Positions 21,585 to 32,332 of a stretch of DNA of 64,000 nucleotides are shown in pieces; positions within the stretch are counted from its first letter, which is position 1, and the number at the start of each line of letters is the position of its first letter. Source of the stretch: Sipunculus nudus (lineage: Eukaryota > Annelida > Sipuncula > Golfingiida > Sipunculidae); contig CM049309.1 of NCBI GenBank assembly GCA_026874595.1, positions 40,193,079 through 40,257,078 of the forward strand, written 5' to 3'. The translations under genes were made by a program, and so were the position numbers. The notes under the pieces were generated by a model. The model was not told the origin of the DNA. It was given only the letters and a program-made list of their open reading frames with translations, and did no database searches.

Positions 21585-24500
21585 ATAAAAATGTTATATG
21601 AAAAATATCTGTGAAAGAAATTACATAGATATACTTTTATGTGCATCATATGAATGAAATATAACATTAATAATTAATTCTTTGTGAATGGGTTAATAGC
21701 TGTTGTTTTTCATAGGCCGACCTGTAAATCACCAACACGTATAATATGTATCTTAGTATATATAAAGGGCAAAGTAAAGGGTTTACATAATAATATTCTA
21801 TAAATCATAGAATAACTGTAGGCCGACCTGTATATCTTGTTATTAAACATTATATTAATGAATCATTATATTTAAATTGATTTTCTATGTATTTATGTGC
21901 AGAGAGAAAAGTTTAACCTGGGACTGTTGAAACTGTACTTTTGTCTTCGTAGTGGCGGCCCCAGGCTGTTGTTTTCCTTGGCCGACCTGAAATCAGCAAC
22001 ACATGTATAATATGTATCGTAATACATAAAAAGGGCAAAGAAAAGAGGTTTACATACTTATATTCTTTAAAACAAAGGATAACTGTAGGCCGACTTGTAT
22101 ATCATGTCATAAAACATGATATTAATGAATTATTATATTTAATTTGATTCTTTATGTGTTTATGTGCAGAGAGAAAAGTTTAACCTGGGACTGTTGAAAT
22201 TGTTAATGTGTCTTTGTAGTGGTGGCCCCTTGTTGTCTTCGTGGGCCGACCTGCATATCACCAACTCTTGTATAATATGTATCGTGATCAATACAAAGGA
22301 CAGAAAATAGAGGTTTACATAAATATATTCAATAACACAAAGAATAACTGAAGGCTGTCCTGTAGATTATTTCATGAAACATGATTTTAATGAAACATAA
22401 TATTTATAATTGATTCCTTGTACGTGTTTTCATGTGCAAGGAGAAAGGTTTAAACTGAGATTGTTGAAAAGTACTTTTTTCTTGTAGTGGTGGATCTCGG
22501 TTGTTGTCTTCGTTTGCCGACCCGTAAATTACTAATTCATGCGTGTATAATATGTATCTTAATACCTATAAAGTGCAAAGAAGAGTTTTTTCCATAATTT
22601 TATTCATAAAACAGAGAATAACTGCATGTAGGCCGACCTGTTTATCACTATCACCAAGGTCGGGATGATACATCATGCAGTGACACACGACGCTGATTTC
22701 CACGTGCAGTTATCTCCAGTCACATAAATTCACGTTATTTGTACATTTCAAGTTTATTGTTGAATGCCGGTCCGAACTTAACTATTCCATGTCTCGGGCT
22801 TAGAGCGTTCCGGGAGCCAAGATATTAAGTAAGTAAGTAATTTTTTATTTAAAGTCGGATACATTTCATGTCAATAAGAGAACATAAGATCGAAAGAGCT
22901 CTTTAAGTGACTACATAAATATTTGCATATCATTGCAATACAAAGACAAGTTATAATTCAAGACACTAGAAGCAGTAAAATATTAAGAAGCACATTGAAC
23001 ACAAGCACAATTATGAGTTTTAAGCATCACTGAAAGCGTATACAGTAGTCATGTATAATTCAGATTAATAAAATTATTCCAATCCAAAATTTAAAAAATG
23101 ACAAATAGTGAATATAGTTCGGCTATTTAAGTTGAACAAAGGCTCATATGTAGCAATACAAAGGGCCGGAGCAAAAGGTCTTACACACAGAGCAAAGGGT
23201 CTTACAAAGAAAAATAATTTCTCCATGAAGATAATATGTATACATATTAGTATGCTACAACAGAGCAAAGATTAAAGGAAACAAATTCCAGCTCTGAGTC
23301 AGATCCTGGTCAAGAAACCGGTAAAATGGTTATAAAGCTGGTGGCGGAGGTACTCTTTGGAGGACAGCACTATTATATAATTTCTGTTCGAGCGGGGAAC
23401 CACTGGACCTTCACAAAAATGGCAATGCTATGGTACCCTTCTGCGAACTGCAACCTTCACCTCATTAAATGAATTAGGGGTGAGCAAGTTACCTACACAT
23501 ATAAGTTATAATTACATGTACATTATACATTTATATCTGTGTCACTACATCTTTTCATAATTGGTTTATACCTAACATACAATTTATCTTTCCGACGATA
23601 TTGCTTCACACTATACCTCCCTTCTATTATAAAATGCTGACATTCCTAAGGTGGTATAGTCCAGTTCCAGTTGCTATCTTGACCATATCCAAAATTGTCC
23701 TAGTGTCTACCTGGGTCCAGAAATGACTCCATGTGGCCTCCCTGCTGACGTCATGGTCAGTATTCTGTACTGACCTTGACTAAATAAAATGTACATTGGA
23801 TACCTACCAGATACACTCCAGCTGTTCCTACCTATCTTACCTGGTAGCCCACTCTATTTCTGTGCGAGTTAATGGGTGGTGCCATGTAAGCCTCCCAATT
23901 GCTAAATAAACCATCCTATTTACTAATAAGTAAATTCCTAACTCTGTTTTATTATCATGTCATAAAACATAATATTAACGAAACATAGTATTAACAATTG
24001 ATTCTTTATGCATGTATTCAGAGAGGCAATTTATTTCAGAGATTGTTGAAATGGTTCTTGTGTCTTTGTAGTGGTGGCCCCTGGTTGCCGTGTTCTTAGG
24101 TCGTCCTGTAAATCACAAACCCATACAAATGTACCTTATTACATGAAAAAGGACAAATCAAATGGGTTAACTTAATTATGTTTAAAAAAATAGAAATAAC
24201 ATATATTTATTTATATTTGTTTATTATTTCCTTCGCAGGCTGACCTGTATATCATCAAATAAAACATGATATTTATGAAACATAATATTTATATTTAATT
24301 CTTTGTGCGTGTATTATGTGCAGAGAGAAAAGTTTAACCTGAGATTGTTGAAATGGTAACTGTGTGGCCGACTGTTGTTGTCCTTAATTTCTTAGTTGGA
24401 ATGCCGGAGTTGGAAAGCCGAACTGTTCAACGAATAATAAATGTATCTTATTACATAAAGAGGACAAAGCAATTGTTTGTGTGTGAACACACACCCATGT

Positions 24501-25876
24501 ATATATACGTTTATTTATTTACTTTCTGTAAAATTTGACGTTTATATAGCATCAAAAAAGCGAGGACCTTTGAGGTGGGCATGCGAAGGAATGCAAGGTT
24601 TACTCACCTGCCTGATAAACTGCCAGAAACCCTTCATAGTTTCTCTTTTTCTGTTCATAGGAAATCCTTGATTTCTCAGTTAATATTGTATTCACATGAA
24701 GTTTGATTTTATCGTAACAAAGTTTTGTGCGTCCCACTTTTACAGTATAATGACAGTCCAGCACGGTCAGGTTTACCTCCATCCCTTTACTGAGCACAAA
24801 CCCGTATGTACACGTCATGTTTGTTCTAGCTGCAGGGTAGTTTTCACTGGCAATGACGCCATAACCGCTCCGCGCGTCAGCTATGTCCAATCTGTGTTCA
24901 CATGCCCTGTGTACGTGATCTTTTGGGATGCAGTTTACAGTTGCTACTATTTTAAAGATAAAGGGGTAATATACGCATTTTTTCTCCAGAGTGCATTTGT
25001 TTTGGAACCTGCAGAGAGCATTCATGAGTCCCAAACGATAACTGTGACACTGATGAATACTATTTACATATGTAATGTATTTCGCATCAGCGATGACAAC
25101 CAACTTCTTGTCGTCACATGAAACGGTCTTCTCCTCATATTCGTAGCTCGAATATTTCAATATTATTTTCTTAGCTATGAACAACATGATAGAAATAGTA
25201 AACAGATTATAGAAAATTACTCAGCTCAGAGTGATTTGAAAAAAAAATATTTAAACAGCCTGTGTTTTAAAGATATAACGAAATATATGTGAATATTTAA
25301 CGAGATTGTGATGTATGTATATTGTAATGAAATATTTAAACAACGAAATATATAAAAAAACTGTGTGCGGTCTAGTTCATCAAAATCTGGGATGGCAATT
25401 TAAAAATTGATTTTTCCCCAAGCTCCTGTCATGGGAAAATCTTTCGGTGTCACTTAAGACTCATTTGATAACTATAATTATTCTAGATCCCGGTTCCTTA
25501 TGCACATATATATGATTATATAATTATATAATTATATAATTATGATTTGTACTATTATGGCATGTTCTTCAGTATTTTATTCTTTGTTTTTATTCGCAGC
25601 TTGTGCTTTCATCACTCGTGTGTTGTCACTGATGTTGTGTAGGGTTGTGCTTATACTGAAACAGATACACGCTAATGATATTTAAACATTGATCTAGTGT
25701 AGTACTGATGAAATCGTCTTATAACACACAAACATATACACATACACACACTGCTATTTATACTAAGTTCCAAACTGACATCAAGTATTGTACTTACATT
25801 TCGGAAATATCTGCAGAGTTCTTTGAAAACAGAAACATAAAACCAGAGCCTGAATGAATCCCTTCTTCAGAGCCAT
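20486..25876 (-). CDS. Predicted short-tail lectin/CUB receptor, six exons
   Basis: Joining 25876-25798 (signal peptide), 25174-24608 (lectin-CUB), 24422-24339, 22250-22185 and 21986-21918 (stalk), and 20628-20486 (transmembrane plus read-through end) gives 1008 nt, a clean 335-residue ORF. All junctions are phase 1 with GT-AG introns. Domains: signal peptide about 1-26, SUEL-like lectin about 38-125, CUB-like about 126-214, Thr-rich stalk 215-288, membrane segment about 289-310, then a Lys/Asn-rich tail of about 25 residues without tyrosine motifs, ending at a TGA. The usual donor after the TM exon is lost (CACACAG followed by GA), which forces this end unless another donor is used. No long tail exon was found downstream. 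The end lies beside a 15-base homopolymer, so its frame is uncertain. Confidence 0.5.
20700..21509. other. Intron of the short-tail receptor, no other feature
   Basis: AT-rich intron between the transmembrane exon and the last stalk exon. A short unrelated ORF occurs at 21026-21214 on the plus strand. Confidence 0.35.
21510..21580. repeat. (TA)n microsatellite
   Basis: About 70 bases of TA with an interruption at 21541-21545, in an intron. Confidence 0.95.
21918..21986 (-). CDS. Stalk exon 3 of the short-tail receptor
   Basis: A 69-nt, phase 1-1 exon with acceptor ATTTCAG and donor GTTAAAC. It encodes a short Thr/Ser-containing linker (PRKTTAWGRHYEDKSTVSTV). Skipping it would keep the frame. 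Confidence 0.6.
22185..22250 (-). CDS. Stalk exon 2 of the short-tail receptor
   Basis: A 66-nt, phase 1-1 exon with acceptor TATGCAG and donor GTTAAAC. It encodes RPTKTTRGHHYKDTLTISTV. It is the most similar unit to the array consensus. Confidence 0.6.
22648..23957. mobile_element. 1.3-kb insertion inside the stalk-exon array
   Basis: The array unit is interrupted after GCCGACCTGTTTATCA and resumes with TGTCATAAAACAT at 23958, as in the other units. TTATCA occurs at both junctions (22642-22647 and 23952-23957), a likely target-site duplication. The insert contains (TAAG)n at 22826-22840 and no ORF of note. No clear terminal inverted repeats were seen. I infer a non-autonomous element of unknown class. 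Confidence 0.55.
24339..24422 (-). CDS. Stalk exon 1 of the short-tail receptor
   Basis: An 84-nt, phase 1-1 exon with acceptor GAACAG (24424-24423) and donor GTTAAAC. It encodes VRLSNSGIPTKKLRTTT and then VGHTVTISTIS. It is the counterpart of the exon at 110-187. The acceptor used by that copy is mutated here to GG, so this exon starts earlier, but the frame stays open. Confidence 0.55.
24608..25174 (-). CDS. Lectin-CUB ectodomain exon of the short-tail receptor
   Basis: An intact 567-nt exon with acceptor TTCATAG and donor GTGAGT. The first half has the SUEL/Gal-lectin pattern: VSCDDKKLVVIADAKY, then paired cysteines around CHSYRLG, CRFQNKCTL, and VNCIP. The second half is CUB-like: SGYGVIASENYPAA, MTCTYGFVL, LTVLDCHY, LCYDK, ISYEQ and GFLAVYQAG, with four cysteines in two pairs. 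The SUEL assignment is remote and rests on cysteine spacing and the early LxC and VxxAxY pattern. It probably binds a carbohydrate or protein ligand outside the cell. Confidence 0.7.
25175..25797 (-). other. Intron of the short-tail receptor
   Basis: AT-rich intron with a four-fold ATTATATA repeat near 25513-25543 and a CACACATACACACACTGCTAT-like stretch shared with the other copies. No exon is seen inside. Confidence 0.5.
25798..25876 (-). CDS. Signal-peptide exon of the short-tail receptor
   Basis: ATG at 25876, 26 codons (MALKKGFIQALVLCFCFQR and TLQIFPK) plus one base before GTAAGT. Basic start followed by a hydrophobic core is a typical secretory signal. An in-frame ORF extends upstream to 26047, but the paralogues at 41921 and 62484 start here, so I chose this ATG. 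Confidence 0.7.
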
Positions 25877-26049
25877 TGCTAGTAACGCCGTTGACAGTCG
25901 CGCCTTATCAGGGATGCCTCTAGCTTCCGGGTTCATGTTTATGTTATCGTCATTTCGGGAATGATAAAAAGCACGTTTGTGCCGACAGTGTCCTTCATTG
26001 AGAGAAGGTGGGGCAAAGCCACCCACCATAACCGGCCATGTGAGCAAGC

Positions 26050-27210
26050 CTGCCGTTCAGGTTTTTCATATCACAGATATATGTAAGATATGTTAGTTTG
26101 GTACCGGCATATTTGGATCTTCCAAGTGTAACAAAACAGCTGATGTCACATGAACGGCTACAATTGTTTTAAATGTTAGAAATCACCACGACGAAATTAT
26201 GCTAACCGCAGTATTCACCGTCCCTTGTATTCAAAATCTGTGCTTTGAATGAAACAGTGCCATATCATGAACACACAACAAACGCAGGCTCAATATGGTT
26301 ATGTAAATGTTAAGTCAGTCGTGATGTCAAAGCATAGTTAATTAAGACTATATCAACTCATCCTGTTGGCGCTGTCAGTACAAACCTATAATACATACCT
26401 ATAATGCATCTTAGTCTAAGTCTGAGATTTTAAATACAAGACTGCTAGACTATAAAATCATTGATCAGTCATTAACATGTCCAGCACACCTGTATTTATT
26501 ATTGAAGAAAATTTATCGAGAACCTTAATTTATTCAAATAAATTTTTTTGTTTATCTATATTAGAACTAACCGTAAATCCACTGAATCTTCGACTCAGAA
26601 ATGTACTGGTGTCCTTTTTTTATTATTTTTTCTTCGTATTGAATTGCCGGGCGGTAATGATCCCGAGTGTGTCCTAAGGGTGATGATTTTTCATTTTCCC
26701 CATAAATGCAGAGAAGTTACCTTTATTTTGCGAAATTTCATGGGACTTATGAGACTTCGCTAGCTACAGTAGACCTGCCCGAAACCAAGGGAAGGGTTAT
26801 GTGCTAGTCTGTATTATAATTCATTATAAGCCATGTGATTCCACTCAACCAGCCCCCGTGGCTATCGCAGCGGTACCTATCATAAACTACCTGAACGCAA
26901 GATCGGGTAACATGCCGGTTTTAATGATCGCACTTTTTCCACCAGATGTCACTTTAGTCTGTGTTTTTTGGTTGATGATCAACAATTAAAAATAATAATA
27001 CCCTTTAAATTGTAAATATACTTTCATTCCCTTCTCGGTAAATTGTTTTAGGCATCTATCTTTTTCACATAAACAAAGTTAATGCATAAACAGATAAAAT
27101 TAAAATGTAAAATCTTACAGCGGAGTTGGTAATTCAGAATTCTCAAGAATAAAAATTACTTATTGAGTTTAAATTTTCTCTGAACAGGACAATGTAGACA
27201 GGTTCTATTA
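26050..27210. other. 5' flank and intergenic sequence, no gene recognised
   Basis: Shares scattered homology with 13.8-14.3 kb (for example CAGCTGATGTCA/CAGTTGATGTCA and GAAATTATGCTAACCGC). Short ORFs at 26477-26989 resemble nothing known. Confidence 0.4.
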
Positions 27211-27214
27211 TGCT

Positions 27215-27740
27215 CTATTATGGCCCCGCTGTTCTTAGCCAATCGTAGAGACGGGCGCACAACTCTAACTATAGGACTCCCGGTAGACTGGTTCCAACTC
27301 CAAAATGCACGCTTATGCCGGTTGTCATGGACGCTCACGCGGTCGTAGTTGATTTCCCGTGAAGTATTTTTGTTAGATTACTTTCTTGTTTCATTTTTAT
27401 TTTTAAAATGGCTAAGGGGAAGGTGATGCATAAAAATGAATGATAGAGGTATATATATAATACGATATACTGAATCAGTTTGATATACCACTTTACATGG
27501 CGTTGATTTAACTTTATTATATATTAAGGTAATGACATTAATGTCACATGAAATGACAGCCAACATTTGGCAACTTTCACGAGCAAAGGAAATGTTTATT
27601 TTTCTCATATACATGTATATACATATTGGAGTTGGAACCAGTCCAGCGGAAAGTCAGAAGTTGCAACTGGGAGTACTGAGGATGGCGTTTTGCGCTCGTC
27701 TCCATGATTGGCTGAGAGTATCGGGGCCAGAATAGAGCGG
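27215..27740. repeat. Imperfect inverted repeat, arms of about 100 bases
   Basis: The left arm (about 27220-27312, with GCCAATCGTAGAGACG and GACTGGTTCCAACTCC) is the reverse complement of the right arm (about 27627-27737, with GGAGTTGGAACCAGTCC and CGTCTCCATGATTGGC). They enclose about 310 AT-rich bases. It could be a MITE or a foldback element. Both arms include a CCAAT word. Confidence 0.6.
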
Positions 27741-27939
27741 AGTACCAGTCTAAGGACCATGCTGATACCATAATATCGATAATTATATTACGTTTCGGGA
27801 GAACGAGTGAAATATACGCGAGACAACTGGGCGTGCCTAGAGATACCTGATTAAAAAGTGAATTGAAATTATATACTCCATTATTTTGTGATTACTGGAT
27901 AAAACGTTATGTTTTTGAAAAGTAAATGTCATATTTAGG

Positions 27940-28470
27940 CCTTCCCCTTACGCAGGGGAGGCTTTAAGGGCTTGGTTCAATAAAAAATTAAGTCAAATTA
28001 TCAAGGGGTTGCCATGGTCTTTCTTAACTGTCCCCAGATACAAAAAAAATGTTTCCCCTGCCCATTTTCGTGCCAAATCCCCAATATGGCTGATTTTCAA
28101 AACTGACCTTCGACCAGAATAATAGTCACAGTTAACAAATTTCATCCGGGATTTAATTTTACCCTTCACGCAATTTTCAAGCAAGGTCTGCTTAGCGTAT
28201 CCCTTTTTTAACACTCACTACTGAACGCTAGGCAGTAGTGATTGCAAACATAAGTTTTTATGGCCCTCGGTAATATTGCTGTTTCCCTTGTTGACACCAG
28301 CTAGCGCTGGTTGTGGATCAGAGGAGGACTTGAGCACCGGGACACCGGGAAGTTTCCCGGTAGGCATATTGTATAAACAAAATATTTATACCATGAAATA
28401 GGCCGATGGTATCATGTTTAGGCACTTTTTCTTAAAATTTCCAGGTTATATTTCTCGCCACTAGTCCGCC
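27940..28470. repeat. Duplicated flank, partner of 14530-15010
   Basis: Colinear shared words with 14.5-15.0 kb, same orientation. It marks the far end of the duplicated receptor block. Confidence 0.7.
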
Positions 28471-28699
28471 TTTGTATTTGACGGGTCATACATTTGAGGT
28501 TACTTTCAATGGCCCTTTCTTCGTATTTAAAACTATTTTCGAGAGAAATTTTCAGATTTGTAGATAAGGTGTTGGAGGTTGCAATAGAATGTTTGAAATT
28601 AATATATATGTAATCTAAATGTCAGAAGCGTCAAGTGTTTGATAGCAGAGACTTTAGTCTAAGTAAATAAAATATAAATTGAGCTGTTACCACTCTAGT

Positions 28700-28990
28700 G
28701 GTATGGTGTCCTATTAAGCCATGTTTACCTGTGCCAGTTTGATGAGCCACCATTTTAAGATACTAGTATATATACGTATTGTATCCGCTTCTTAAAGCAT
28801 TCACGACTGTCGCTGTCTCGCCAATGATAAGTACTCTAAACAACTTTTTTTTATTAGAATTCATACAAATGTCATTCTGATTCACAAAAATGACCCCTGC
28901 TATTTTATAATAAAGACAAAGACAACTATCGCCCACTACCACCCAACGCCCCCACCCCATCCCTCCCCCTCCCCCCCCCCCCAAAAAAAA
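28700..28990. repeat. Inverted copy of sequence at 60.77-61.64 kb
   Basis: GATGAGCCACC, TTTTAAGATACTAGTAT, TTGTATCCGC, CATTCACGACTGTC and CATACAAATGTCATTCT appear here in this order, and as reverse complements in reverse order near 61590-61530 and 60880-60850. A poly-C tract (28963-28982) matches the poly-G at 60771-60784. The two copies show that the 600-base element at 60906-61505 is absent here. Confidence 0.75.
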
Positions 28991-29140
28991 AAATCCGTTC
29001 CCACCATAATATTCATTGAGAGTTAAATTAATATAATATCATAATGCATAATAAAATACCTCGTATCACTGTTTTTAGATTCATCTAATAACGACTAAAA
29101 CTACGAAAGGTGTTGTTCTTTTGAATGATTAACTTGATAT

Positions 29141-29349
29141 CAGAAGCGGAGCAAAGGACTGGCCCATTTGGTCCGGATCCCCCCCCCCCCCCCAACTCTT
29201 TTAGCCGCTGCTATCATTCTTTAAGGTTTCGAAATAATACTTTTCGGCTGGGAACCCCCCTTTTTACAGACCTGGGGAACTTTTTTTAAGTGTTCTCATT
29301 TGTTCCTAGGTTGAACCCCTCCTTTTCCTTAATCCTGGATTCGCCCCTG
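29141..29349. mobile_element. MITE with CAG..GCGGA(TCC) termini
   Basis: It begins CAGAAGCGGAGC and ends GGATTCGCCCCTG, with an internal poly-C and the word TTGAACCCCTCCTTTTCC. It is about 209 bases and belongs to the same family as 31178-31383. No target duplication is clear. Confidence 0.6.
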
Positions 29350-29454
29350 GACCTGAGTAAGAAAAGGAAGAAATGAAAATGAATAAGTGTCTAAGTAATA
29401 CGGAGATGTATAATAACCATTTATATTATAATATTTATTTATTTTATTTTGTTA

Positions 29455-29803
29455 GATAACCGCCTCCATTTTTTTAAATGCTAGCTTAACTAAGTAAATG
29501 TACATCTGTACACCACGTGACAGGGCAGTATCATACGCTTCCTCTCGTTTTATATATTGGTATTAACCAGGCACGGTGAGTACTGCACCTGCGGGCCCTG
29601 GGTGTGTAATCGTTCCCACTGCTGGGTCATAGCACCGAGGAACCCCCCTGAAACGATGGGAAACGGCCTTCCTATTTAGTCTGCAGAGCACTCATCCTGG
29701 GTGGGGGCCGACCCTGAAAAATCTCACCGCTTCGGCTGGGATTCGAACTCACAATCCCCGGCTTTAAGTCCTGTGCTCTGCCCCTGAGCCACATAAGCCG
29801 GTA
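29455..29803 (-). mobile_element. tRNA-derived SINE, minus strand
   Basis: The minus strand starts CCGGCTTATGTGGCTCAGGG (A-box-like) and has the B-box-like GAGTTCGAATCCC. It shares the body (ACCCAGGGCCCGCAGGTGCAGT-like, CTTAGTTAAGC) and the 3' end AAAAAAATGGAGGCG with the plus-strand copy at 32333. It is a Pol III retroposon, not a tRNA gene. Confidence 0.85.
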
Positions 29804-30349
29804 TGTAAATATGCAAAATATTACATATCATGAATCCCTGCACATTTTCAGATGCATGTATGGTATATTGAATATTTTCTGTTTTATGTTTGCTGACGTC
29901 AGCAGGCCCTTGCTTAAAAGCGTTATGAAGGATCTTGGGAACGGCAAATGTGGTCTCTGCTTCAATATTAATAATATATATCAGTGAAGTATATTATTAA
30001 ACTGCATCATCTTCACACAGAGTAACACGACGAACAAACTAAAATATAACGCTCTAAATGAAAAGCACATTATACATATAAATAAAGACATATTTTGCCT
30101 CATAGTTTAAGTTAATTGCATAATATGCAGGACTGCGTACTCGCAGAGAGCTATCATGCCAGCTGATACAATTATTACTCTGCTTCGTTGAGTCAGTTAC
30201 CATTTGTTGACGACAAAGGAGATAATTTTTAGGTCATATGAGAATAAAGTGGCTGACGAAGGAACTTATAGTAACGATTATAGGATATGATAAGTTATAT
30301 AAAATCTTTCACATTAGTGGGTTTATGACAAAATATAATTAATCACCCA

Positions 30350-30720
30350 GGGCGTTAAAAAAGGTCGACAAATCTTAAACCGTAAAACATTTGAAGTCGG
30401 TATATTCTGGGAATCTGAACAGAGAATTTATGACGATATCAAATCTACGACAAAAATCAAATGCATAAAAACCAGGTCCCGTTCAGATTGTAGGATTTGT
30501 AAAATTTTTATAAGACAATAATAGATTAAATAGAACCATGTGGGAACAGTTCAAGATGACACTCAGATAAAACCAAATGCTCAACTATAATCTGCATTCA
30601 GCCCCTGACGCTTAGACCAACATCTGTCTAGATCATTCCGATGTGATGAAATAATGACTAGTTCCATCCATTAAAGTTTTACTAGGGGATTACCCGTGTT
30701 ATGTGGTTAGCGATTTTAGG
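30350..30720. repeat. Diverged duplicate of 36790-37040
   Basis: Shared ordered words: GGAATCTGAACA/GGAAATCTGAACA, TGACGATAT/TGAAGATAT, AAGACAATAAT/AAAACAATAAT, and CTTAGACCA/TTTAGACCA followed by GTGATG. Both lie 3' of a family tail exon (33.9 and 37.6 kb), which supports tandem duplication of those two copies. The rest of 29.8-31.1 kb holds no gene I recognise. Confidence 0.45.
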
Positions 30721-31177
30721 CAAATAACTATTTGAGATGGTTTCAGTGTGTGGGCAATTATCTTGCGCTTGCAATGAAAGACAACACTGTTTAGTATTAA
30801 AAATGATCCCCAAACCACAGGACTAATTTTCTTAGTCTTTTTACTATAATCCACACCATTGCCATATACATGTATTATATTTCTGTACAATGTAGGTGTT
30901 CTTGTAAAACCCAAAAATTCTTAAATTACGGGCTACACATGAGTTACCACAAAGGAATTTGTAGGTATAAGTACTTACGACACCAGTATTTGATATCGAA
31001 AATCACTACTTACATTTAGGGAACCGCTAGTTTTCGTCCGTCCAAATCCAAAGTGGAACAAATCCTTGTGAATACCAACCGCAACATCGTAGAGTGAACA
31101 ATAGAATTCATCATAAACAGACGTAAATTGCCTGACTGGCGTGCGCGTTTGAAAAGCACTGACATGGCGTGCGCGTT

Positions 31178-31383
31178 CAGAAGCGGATCCAGGGGGGGGG
31201 GTCCAGGGGGTCCGGACCCCCCCCCCCCCTCCTTTTTCACCCGAAGCAACCTTTTTAAGGGGTTTTAGACGTAATTTTGCGGCCTGGACCCCCCTTTTCC
31301 AGACGTGATGACCTTTTTTTTAGGATTTTCATAAGCCCTCCTGGGTTGGACCCCCCTTTTCCTAAATCCTGGATCCGCCCCTG
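31178..31383. mobile_element. 206-base MITE with 16-base TIRs and 5-base target duplication
   Basis: The left end CAGAAGCGGATCCAGG and the inverted right end CAGGGGCGGATCCAGG match at 14 of 16 bases. GCGTT lies on both sides (31173-31177 and 31384-31388). The interior is rich in C/G runs and words such as TTGGACCCCCCTTTTCC. Relatives: 29141-29349, a relic inside the exon near 34908-35030, and a left end at about 59673. Confidence 0.8.
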
Positions 31384-31394
31384 GCGTTTGAAAC

Positions 31395-31590
31395 GCACTG
31401 ACACAAATTGCGGGACATGTTGCCGATTTGGCGAGGGGTGAGATGTTCCGCGTCCAAAATCGTCCCAACGATTAACCCGCAACATGATTGACTTGTGCAA
31501 AAATTGGGGGACATATTGCCGATATGGGCAGTGGTGAGATGTTCCCGGTCTAAATTCGTCCCAGCGGTCAAGCCAGAACAACATTCATTT
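31395..31590. repeat. Two-unit tandem repeat, period about 97 bases
   Basis: The units start near 31402 and 31498. Both contain a GGGACATRTTGCCGATWTGG pattern, then GGTGAGATGTTCC and TCGTCCCA. Open minus-strand frames across it (RWDEFRPGTSHHCPYRQYVP and RWDDFGRGTSHPSPNRQHVP) simply reflect the repeat. The protein is unknown. Confidence 0.7.
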
Positions 31591-31599
31591 GTGTTGACT

Positions 31600-32332
31600 T
31601 TAGCGGACTGCTTACAAAAGGCCGACGCGTAGTGAATGTTTGGCAGACTATGTCAGGTTTGATTTGATTGATTAGCGAGAGGAGATTCAGGACGACGTGG
31701 GCGCACTATGTGAGAATGGCCATGGCAGACCGCAGGTATTAAACCCATAATATTGTTATCGATTTTGAGGCCATTTCTTTTCCAAACGCCTAAACAATAT
31801 AAACTCGTTCTTCCCCGGACCAAGATGCACCCTCCCACGAAGTTTGACGACCGTGCGATCCCTAGCGTGCGAATGAATCCGGACAGACAAACAGATTCCC
31901 GTGAATTATAGTATGATGATGATGATTAATCTTTCAAATAAACAGTCCTGGAACGAAAGTAATTTGAGCATCATGGTATCAAAACAGGACATATTTGTCA
32001 CAGGAAATAACGTATTTCCTCAATTATTCAATTTTGAAATTGAAAATATCCATAAATGGACTGGTCATAATTTTTTCAACAAGATTATGTAATTATCTTC
32101 CCTTCCAGTCTCCATAGCGTATGCGTGATAAAGTTCAATTGTTCATACAGATCATATATCTATGATTGATGATCTCAATGACATATAATTGATGAGTTTG
32201 CCCCAACAAAGCACCAATTAAATTGTTCTTGATTGTGGATTTAATGTAATGTTGACAAAAAAACATGAAATATTTCTGTACGGAAATCTTCATGAATTCC
32301 AGCTTTTGTATTAAAGCAACATTTTTCAAAGT
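31600..32332. other. No recognised gene
   Basis: AT-rich intergenic sequence between the tandem repeat and the SINE. Small ORFs only. Confidence 0.35.

Larger units (their letters stand above)
21690..24422 (-). repeat. Second array of amplified stalk exons
   Basis: Five complete units and at least one truncated unit (21690-21740), spaced about 270-300 bases apart apart from one insertion. Splice-intact exons are 24422-24339, 22250-22185 and 21986-21918, encoding linkers such as TKKLRTTTV..TISTIS, KTTRGHHYKDTLTISTV and KTTAWGRHYEDKSTVSTV. The unit at about 24022-24110 lost its donor (CTCTG followed by AA), and the unit at about 22447-22520 lost both sites (acceptor AG to GG, donor GT to TT). 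Internal words match those of the 11-12.3 kb array. Confidence 0.8.

Noticed and set aside
31016-31584. Four minus-strand ORFs of 67-109 codons
   Set aside because: They are produced by the MITE and the 97-base tandem repeat; Gly/Pro runs come from poly-C tracts.
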